DNA of 6,335 nt from an uncultured bacterium (GTDB lineage: Bacteria > Planctomycetota > Planctomycetia > Pirellulales > UBA1268), in contig CALGAS010000498.1 of assembly GCA_937959175.1 (NCBI GenBank), positions 1 to 6,335 on the forward strand, given 5' to 3'. Shown piece by piece: positions 1-6,335 of this stretch (position 1 is the stretch's first letter; each line of letters starts with the position of its first letter). The notes beneath the pieces are model-generated. The model saw only the letters and a program-made list of their open reading frames with translations, was not told the origin of the DNA and searched no databases. A program made the translations under genes and the position numbers.

Positions 1-1614
1 GGGGAACTCGGCCCAGACGCTGCGACTGCGGTCGCGGCCCGAGGCGAGCCAGAGAAACTCGGCATCGCTGCCATCGGCGGTGAAGTCGAGAGGCAGGGGT
101 TCCTCGCGGCCCCCGCCGCCGCCCAGCGGCAGCTGGCCAGGCCGCCGAAACTCGACCGGGAAGAGCCCCCGCAGCGGCGTCGCCCGAGGATCGCCCAGCC
201 AGTCGTCCATGTGGATGCCGCCGGCGAAGAAAACCAGCCCGCCGCTCTCGCGGGCGACCCAGCGTTCGAGACGGGTCCAGTCGACCGGGTCGAGCGCTCC
301 CCAGTCGTAATCGATCGCCACCACCGCGTCGTAGGCGGCCAGCGCCTCATCCGACGGTGGAAAAGCATCGAGGATCCGGCGGGCGTCCTGGGAAATGCCG
401 GACGTCGCGGTTCCGAGCAGGACATCGACCTCGAAACTCGCGTCGCGATGGAGCACGTTTCTGAGAAACTGGTACTCGCGGCTGGGGCCGCCAGCCATCA
501 GCAAGACCCGCGTAACGCGATCGACCACCTCGACGGCGACCGTCTGGCTGTCATCGTCGGTGTTGCGATCGGGCGTGGCTGGGACGACGCGGATCGAGAG
601 GCTGCGGCTGCCGGCCGCAGTCAGCCCCGGCACGTCGAAACGGATCGCCACGAGCTCGCCGTCGGCCGCCAGTCGAGCCTCGCGGGTGTCGATCAGGCGA
701 CCCTCGCCGGGCCGGCCGGGGCCGCCGGGCGGACTGGCTGTCTCCCGCAGTTCCACGGCGACCCGTTCGCCCTCTCGGCCCTGGGCCTGGAGGTAGGCGG
801 TGACGGTGAAGGTGTCGCCGGGGAAGACCCTGGCAGGGGCGATCATGTCGGCGATGCGGACGTTGGCCGGGAGCGTCTCGCTGCCGATGCCGACCGCCAG
901 CGTTGCCACCTCGGCCGCGGCCAGCCGATCGGCGATGCTCAGCGGATCGATCCCCGCGTTGTTGCCGCCGTCAGTGAGCACGACGACACCTGCCAGCACG
1001 CTGGCCGGCTCTCGTTCGACCGCCTTGGCGAGGGCCTCGCCCAGGCGGGTCTCGAAGCCGCGGGCCACGGTGGCCGCCTGCCAGTCGAGCGGTTGGCCGC
1101 CATCGGCGGCGGGCGGCGTGTCGCCCTGCCCTGTCCGTGGCATGACCGTCAGCGGCTCGGCATCGACATCAAATCGCCACACCGAGACCTCATGCCGCCG
1201 CTGGAGGGCGGGCAGCAGGCCGCCCTCGGTGAGGATGTCCCGGGCCCGCTCGACCCGGCTGGCCTGGCCCTCGCCTGTCGCGGCCGGCAGCGACATGCTG
1301 CCGCTGGTGTCGATCAGCACGGCCACTCGCGAGGGCATCACGACCTCATGTTCGGCGATCCGCTGGAGATCGAGGCAGGCGATCACGACCGCCGCCACCG
1401 TCAGCAGCCGCAGCGTCGCCAGCAGCCAGCGGAGCGGGCGGGCCAGTTCGGCGGTGTCGCGGCGGTTGATCGTGATCACGAAGACCGTCAGGACAACCGC
1501 TGCGGCCGCCGCTGCCGGCGGCTGCCACCAGGCATCGAAGCCCTCCACCAGCCGGCTGACGATTCGGTGCTCGACCGCGGCGGCAAACAGCGTCTGGGAG
1601 GGAGGCGGAGGCAT
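1..1614 (-). CDS. Second membrane vWA protein with GATase1-like region, 3' end cut by the window
   Basis: The frame from the ATG at 1614 (MPPPPSQTLFAAA) stays open for 538 codons to base 1, with no stop, so the C-terminus lies outside the window. I translated it codon by codon from the sequence. Two hydrophobic segments lie at about 34-49 and 64-81. They are followed by a vWA domain with a complete first metal-site motif DTSGS (102-106) and the second loop VVVLTDGGNN (210-219). A beta-rich linker (about 244-358) follows. Then comes a GATase1-like fold: VLLMAGGPSREYQFLRNVL (370-388), YDAVVAIDYDW (428-438) and GGLVFFAGGIHMDDW (458-472), with no cysteine in the nucleophile position. The stretch EFLWLASGRDRSRSVWAEFP ends the visible part. 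No start codon lies in frame between the previous stop and this ATG, and the upstream ribosome site is weak. It follows the BatA-like gene by 47 bases and shares its architecture, which suggests a paired membrane complex. Planctomycete proteins of this kind are often named glutamine amidotransferase or VWA protein; I consider enzyme activity unlikely. Confidence 0.9.
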   Translation of the reverse strand, partial: MPPPPSQTLFAAAVEHRIVSRLVEGFDAWWQPPAAAAAAVVLTVFVITINRRDTAELARPLRWLLATLRLLTVAAVVIACLDLQRIAEHEVVMPSRVAVLIDTSGSMSLPAATGEGQASRVERARDILTEGGLLPALQRRHEVSVWRFDVDAEPLTVMPRTGQGDTPPAADGGQPLDWQAATVARGFETRLGEALAKAVEREPASVLAGVVVLTDGGNNAGIDPLSIADRLAAAEVATLAVGIGSETLPANVRIADMIAPARVFPGDTFTVTAYLQAQGREGERVAVELRETASPPGGPGRPGEGRLIDTREARLAADGELVAIRFDVPGLTAAGSRSLSIRVVPATPDRNTDDDSQTVAVEVVDRVTRVLLMAGGPSREYQFLRNVLHRDASFEVDVLLGTATSGISQDARRILDAFPPSDEALAAYDAVVAIDYDWGALDPVDWTRLERWVARESGGLVFFAGGIHMDDWLGDPRATPLRGLFPVEFRRPGQLPLGGGGGREEPLPLDFTADGSDAEFLWLASGRDRSRSVWAEFP

Positions 1615-1661
1615 GGCGACGACGGCTTTCGAATCGGGACGTGGCGGCGTGCCGATGCAGC

Positions 1662-3896
1662 CTACCGCCGGGGGATGCTGCGGCGGGCGGAACGTACCGG
1701 GTGGTAGCTGGCGGCCAGGGCGGCGAACTGTTCGAGGGCCAGCACTCCCAGCAGGCCGACGAGCAGCGGCATGGCCAGCGGCACGCCCGCCAGCCCGCTG
1801 TCGCCCGGTGCCAGGCCGGCGGCGGTGTCGTAGCGGAAGTCGATGCCCGCCAACTGGCGGTCGAGTTGCTCGCGGCCGGCCGGCTCCAGCAGGCCCTCCT
1901 CGGGGTTGACGTTGACGGCGACCAGTTTCTCCCGCTCACTGCCGTCGGCCCTGCGCCAGCGGGCGGCGTAGCCGCCGGGAACGCGAGTGGGCAGGCGGGC
2001 CTCCAGGCCGCCGTCGGGCCGTGCCAGGGCTGTCTGCCGCACCAGGGCCGCATCGGGCGGCACCAGGAAATCGACTTCGATCTCGTCGCGGCCGGGCAGC
2101 AGCGGCACGGTCAGCTCACGGCCGACCGTCAGGCTCGCTACCTGCCGCCGCCGGCGAGCGAGATGGTTTTGCAACTCCAGCATCACGACGACCCAACTCG
2201 GGTTGCCGCGGGCCCAGGTGTTCCAGATCGGCGCGGCTGTCGACAGCACCACCGCGACCAGGCCGTCTCCGAAGGGCTTCTCCAGGATCAGCGGCCGGCC
2301 GTCCCGCAGGGAGAGGAGCCGTCGCAGCCCCGGGGCCGCCGCCTCGTCGAAGGTCCGCTCGACCGCCATCACCCGTTCCACCCGAACCATGTCGAGCAGC
2401 GGGTTGCGGCGGCCGGCCAAGACCGTCACGACGGGGTGGTCTTCGGCCACCAGGTCGGGCACGCGATCTCCGCCCGGTGCCGGGAGGATCTCGACGTCGC
2501 CCGCCAGCGGCACGGGAAAGAGGCCATCGCCGGCCCGATGGAGATCTCGGGTGATCAGGGCGGCCTCGGTGCGGGGGCCGGTGAAGAAGACCACGCCGCC
2601 GCCGGCCGCGGCATGCTGCTCGAGCGCGGTGACCGCCGTCGCTTCGAACCGCTCGACATCGAGCAGCCAGAGGCAGTCGTAGGGCTCGAGGTCGATGGCC
2701 CCCAGGCTGCTGGCCGGCACGATGCGGGGCCGCAGACCGGTGGCCGCGGCGCCGCCCGGCGCCAGGGCATTGGCAACGTAGAAGGCATCGCTGCCGGCGG
2801 AGCCTGCGGCCGGATCATCGCTGACCACGAGGACGTCGATCTGGTCGACCACATCGATCACGCAGCTGCGGTCGTTGTCGGCCGCCAGCCGGTCGTTCGG
2901 CAGCCTCGCGGTCACGAGATGATCGCCTCTCGTCTGAAAGCGGGCATCGAAGCGAGCCGTGGCCGTGCCGCCGGCGGGGATCGCCGCGATTCGCAGCCCC
3001 GGCCGAGTGCCATCATCTTCGCGGAGGCTCACGCGAACATCGCGGACCTCCGTGTCGCCGTCGTTGCGAATCGCCAGTTCGATCGGTACCCGCACGCCCA
3101 CTGCCGGCACGCCGCCGACGGCCTCGAGGCGGGTCACCGCCAGGTTGCCGGCCGTCGCGGCGGGCTCGGCGGCGTCGATCAACCGGATTCCCACCCCGGC
3201 CTCGGCCAGTCTCCGGAGGCCGTCGGCGGCCTCTTCGTCCTGCCAGTCGCAGCGGCGAAAGTCGCTGATCAGCCAGAGCGTGCAGGGGCCGTCGGCCGCG
3301 GCGGCCGCAGCGGCGGCCCGCTCGAGCGGTTCCCGCGGCTTTGTCGCCAGCCATGAGCAGGGCAGACTGCCCACTCGGTCGCGAATCTGCTGCCGCGTTG
3401 CCGGATCGACCGTGGTCGCCGGGATGGCGAGTTCGCCCCGGGTCAGTTCGGAGAACAATCCGACGGCCAGCGTCTCGGCCTCGCTGCCGACGGTGCCGGC
3501 GAGGATGGCGTCGGCCGCTTCGAGGCCGCGATCGAAGGCGGTCTGCCGATCGCCCCCCCCCGGCTCGCTCGCCGCGGTGTCGCCCATCGAATAGCTGTCA
3601 TCGATCAACACCAGATGCATCCCGCCGCCGCCGAACAGCCCGCCGGGGGCAGCCTGCCAGCGGGGCTGGGCCAGGGCCACCACCAGCCCGGCCACGGCGA
3701 CAGTCCGCAGGAGGAGCAGCAGCAGCTGCCGGAGCAGGACGCGGCTGCGGTATTTCTTCTGGCTGGCCAGCAGAAACTCCATCGCCGCCCAGGGCACCCG
3801 GCGATGCCGCAGCAGGTTGATCAGGTGGATCACCAGCGGCGCCGCGGCCAGCGGCAGGCCCCACCAGAAGAGTGTCGTGAAGTCGAAGGCAGGCAT
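1662..3896 (-). CDS. BatA-like membrane protein with vWA, CARDB-like and GATase1-like regions
   Basis: This complete 744-residue protein starts with the BatA N-terminal domain: a hydrophobic segment at about 7-29, then the cytoplasmic PWAAMEFLLASQKKYRSR stretch (35-52), then a second membrane segment at about 54-77. A vWA domain follows, with the metal-site motif DDSYS (99-103) and the second acidic loop SDF (211-213). Residues about 250-348 look like a CARDB-type beta-sandwich (LAIRNDGD, then AGGTATARF). Residues about 352-560 resemble a class I glutamine-amidotransferase fold (DVLVVSDDP, YDCLWLLDVERF, GGGVVFFTGPR), but the expected nucleophile cysteine is absent. A further beta-rich part ends in a C-terminal membrane helix (about 703-724). 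The large middle part is probably outside the cytoplasm. The family is named after Bacteroides aerotolerance proteins, but that role is not established in planctomycetes. No strong Shine-Dalgarno site precedes the ATG. A run of nine G and an alanine tract (194-201) are the only low-complexity spots. Confidence 0.92.
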   Translation of the reverse strand: MPAFDFTTLFWWGLPLAAAPLVIHLINLLRHRRVPWAAMEFLLASQKKYRSRVLLRQLLLLLLRTVAVAGLVVALAQPRWQAAPGGLFGGGGMHLVLIDDSYSMGDTAASEPGGGDRQTAFDRGLEAADAILAGTVGSEAETLAVGLFSELTRGELAIPATTVDPATRQQIRDRVGSLPCSWLATKPREPLERAAAAAAAADGPCTLWLISDFRRCDWQDEEAADGLRRLAEAGVGIRLIDAAEPAATAGNLAVTRLEAVGGVPAVGVRVPIELAIRNDGDTEVRDVRVSLREDDGTRPGLRIAAIPAGGTATARFDARFQTRGDHLVTARLPNDRLAADNDRSCVIDVVDQIDVLVVSDDPAAGSAGSDAFYVANALAPGGAAATGLRPRIVPASSLGAIDLEPYDCLWLLDVERFEATAVTALEQHAAAGGGVVFFTGPRTEAALITRDLHRAGDGLFPVPLAGDVEILPAPGGDRVPDLVAEDHPVVTVLAGRRNPLLDMVRVERVMAVERTFDEAAAPGLRRLLSLRDGRPLILEKPFGDGLVAVVLSTAAPIWNTWARGNPSWVVVMLELQNHLARRRRQVASLTVGRELTVPLLPGRDEIEVDFLVPPDAALVRQTALARPDGGLEARLPTRVPGGYAARWRRADGSEREKLVAVNVNPEEGLLEPAGREQLDRQLAGIDFRYDTAAGLAPGDSGLAGVPLAMPLLVGLLGVLALEQFAALAASYHPVRSARRSIPRR

Positions 3897-3974
3897 GGGG
3901 TCGGGGGCGTTCGCGATATCGATGCGGGATTCACAGCCTGCACACCGGCAACGCTCGCATTGGTCTCCAGTCGG
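3897..3974 (-). other. 78-base intergenic gap between the DUF58 and BatA-like genes
   Basis: This is the longest gap in the window. I see no convincing -35/-10 pair, no terminator hairpin and no strong Shine-Dalgarno site before the BatA ATG. It holds a very short open frame (ATG at 3960 to TGA at 3931, nine codons, MRALPVCRL) and a short palindrome CGATATCG (3914-3921); neither can be given a role. The gap is long enough for a small internal promoter, but none is visible. Confidence 0.5.
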
Positions 3975-4872
3975 CTACACGGCCAGTCTCATCCGTCGGG
4001 CGAGGAACCGCACCAGCGGCAGCTCCGGCGGGTCGCTCGTGCGGATCAGCTCGTAGTCGGCCTTGACGCCGGCCGCCTGCCGACGGACGTCGGCGAGGAA
4101 GGCCTCGAGGGCCTCCAGGTAGCCGGCCCGCAGGCCGCGGGGATTGCAGGCGAGATGGCTCGGCAGCTCGAGCCCTTCAAACCGCGTCGGACCCTCGAAG
4201 GGGAAGTCGAGTTCGTCATCGTCCATCACCTGGAGGATCGCCAGATCATGGCCACGCTGCCGCAGGAGCCGCAGGCCTTCGAGAAGGCCGTCGCGGTCGC
4301 CAAGCAGATCGGAGATGACCACCACCACGCCCCGCCGGGGCAGTTGCTCGGCGGCCCGCCGCAGGATTCCGCGGAAGTCGGTCTCGCCGGCGTTGCGGGG
4401 TGTTTCGAGGGCGGCGCAGAGTTCGGCAAGCTGGGTCCGCCGGTTGCGGGCCGGCACAGTGGCCCGCAGCCGCTCGTCGAAAACGCCGCAGCCGGCCGCA
4501 TCGCCGTGCGAGAGCGCCAGCCAGGCCAGGCTGGCGGCCAGGGTCGCCGCCTGTTGATACTTGGTGGGGCGACCCGCGGCGGTCGGCTGATAGTCCATGC
4601 TGGCCGATCCATCGACGAGCAGCGTCAGCCGGAGACTCGTCTCCTCCTCGTATTCCTTGACCGAGAGCCGGTCCTGCCGGGCCCAGACCTTCCAGTCGAC
4701 CCGACGCAGATCGTCGCCCCGCACATAGGGGCGGTGCTGAAGAAACTCGACGCTCTGCCCCTTGTAGGGGCTCTTGTGGAGTCCGGCCAGGACGCCCTCG
4801 ACCACGCCCCGGGCGCGAAGTTCGAGCCGGGCGATCCGGGAGACCGTCTCGGGTCGCAGGGTCTGCCCCGAC

Positions 4873-5904
<1,032 letters not shown>

Positions 5905-5909
5905 GCGGG

Positions 5910-5913
5910 CTCC
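5910..5913 (-). promoter_or_regulatory. Shine-Dalgarno site of the MoxR gene
   Basis: On the minus strand the sequence CCGGAGCCCGC directly precedes the ATG at 5904. Its GGAG core lies at 5913-5910 with a 5-base spacer. It sits in the 14-base gap after the stop of the upstream toroid gene. This decides the start of MoxR: a longer frame reaching an ATG at 6087 would overlap the conserved C-terminus of the upstream protein. Confidence 0.7.
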
Positions 5914-5918
5914 GGAGG

Positions 5919-6335
5919 TCAGCGTTGGAAGATGGGCAGCATGCCCTTTTCCAGCTGGAGGATCGTCAGGTTGGTGGCAGTTGTGTAGACCGGGCCGAGG
6001 TAGCCCTGGCGCCAGGAGGTCCCGTCTCGGCCGCGGCGGGCCTCGCCGATGAGCCGGCGTTCGATTCGCTCGCGATAGGCCTGCCATTTCTCGCCCCCCT
6101 CACGATACATCACCTGGGCGTAATAGAAATGGGCGTAGTGCCAGTGGCCGAAACTGTTGTTGTCGATGCTGCCGAGGTGTTTCTCGGCGTAGGCGAGCAT
6201 CCGGGGCACGTGCGTGTCGTCTTCCTCGCCGGCATTGAACAGACACGCGATCGCTGCCGCCGAGATGGCCGGTCGGCCGCCGCCTCCCGTGGAACTGTAT
6301 TGAACGCCGCCAGCAGGCAGCGTGCAGGCGTGGAT
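5919..6335 (-). CDS. Prenyltransferase/squalene-oxidase-repeat (terpenoid cyclase-like toroid) protein, C-terminal part
   Basis: The reading frame is open from the right edge (base 6335) to a TGA at 5919-5921, giving 138 residues without a start; a GTG at 6209 lies inside the protein and is not the start. The visible part resembles the last repeats of the alpha/alpha toroid fold of squalene cyclases and prenyltransferases: a small-residue helix (GGRPAISAAAIACLF, partial residues 19-33), an aromatic-rich helix (HWHYAHFYYAQVMY, about 64-77), then DGTSW (about 101-105), GPVYTTATNLTILQLE (about 112-127) and the end LPIFQR. From memory the last parts are characteristic of planctomycete proteins of this family. 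No DxDD cyclase motif is in the visible part, so terpene cyclase activity is not supported; many such proteins are of unknown function and exported. Any signal peptide would lie outside the window. It ends 14 bases before moxR, which suggests a shared transcript. The family call is fairly sure, the function is not. Confidence 0.85.
   Translation of the reverse strand: MHACTLPAGGVQYSSTGGGGRPAISAAAIACLFNAGEEDDTHVPRMLAYAEKHLGSIDNNSFGHWHYAHFYYAQVMYREGGEKWQAYRERIERRLIGEARRGRDGTSWRQGYLGPVYTTATNLTILQLEKGMLPIFQR

Noticed and set aside
1346..2053. Minus-strand frame of 235 codons across the junction of the two vWA genes.
   Set aside because: It is out of frame with both motif-bearing proteins and its Arg/Pro/Ala-rich product shows no domain. 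It is a shadow of the two real genes.
3914..3921. Palindrome CGATATCG in the gap before the BatA-like gene as an operator.
   Set aside because: An eight-base perfect palindrome is expected by chance and there is no second copy near a promoter.
3931..3960. Nine-codon frame (MRALPVCRL) ahead of the BatA-like gene as a possible leader peptide.
   Set aside because: It is too short, has no ribosome site and no attenuator-type hairpins are visible around it. Chance explains it.
5905..6087. Extended N-terminus for MoxR starting at 6087.
   Set aside because: The 61 extra residues overlap the conserved C-terminus of the upstream toroid gene and have no family similarity, while the ATG at 5904 has a good Shine-Dalgarno site and the family N-terminus.
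5919..6209. A separate 96-residue gene starting with GTG at 6209.
   Set aside because: The same frame continues open to the right edge with family-like sequence (GGRPAISAAAIACLF), so it is the tail of a larger gene.

Overview
The window is a compact, GC-rich run of five genes, all on the minus strand, so transcription goes from the right edge to the left edge. The proteins are a terpenoid-cyclase-like toroid protein, a MoxR AAA+ ATPase, a DUF58 protein, a BatA-like membrane von Willebrand A (vWA) protein, and a second membrane vWA protein with a glutamine-amidotransferase-like fold. This set in this order, together with the exact flavour of the motifs (the BatA N-terminus with PWAAMEFLL, the toroid C-terminus with LPIFQR), is what I associate with Planctomycetota, probably a high-GC Pirellulales-like member. 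That assignment comes from recognising families, not from a marker gene.

Layout in transcription order: (1) 6335-5919, the C-terminal 138 residues of a prenyltransferase/squalene-oxidase-repeat protein, whose start lies outside the window; (2) 5904-4873, a complete MoxR ATPase with a clear Shine-Dalgarno site 14 bases after the previous stop; (3) about 4919-3975, a DUF58 protein whose start overlaps the end of moxR; (4) 3896-1662, a complete 744-residue BatA/vWA protein, after a 78-base gap; (5) 1614-1, a second vWA protein after a 47-base gap, open for 538 codons and cut by the left edge. No stretch over 300 bases lacks a gene. I see no promoter, terminator, tRNA, rRNA, CRISPR array or mobile element.

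The genes fit one working model known from MoxR/Bat systems in other bacteria. A cytoplasmic MoxR ATPase acts as a chaperone or remodelling motor, DUF58 is its soluble vWA-like partner, and the two membrane vWA proteins carry large metal-binding (MIDAS) and beta-rich domains at the cytoplasmic membrane. The two membrane proteins share almost the same architecture and both contain a GATase1-like region with no nucleophile cysteine at the expected place, so they look like binding or scaffold proteins rather than enzymes. The target of this module in planctomycetes, and the reason for an attached toroid protein, are not known to me. The module families are known; the two paired pseudo-amidotransferase vWA proteins and the toroid gene are the parts most worth following up.
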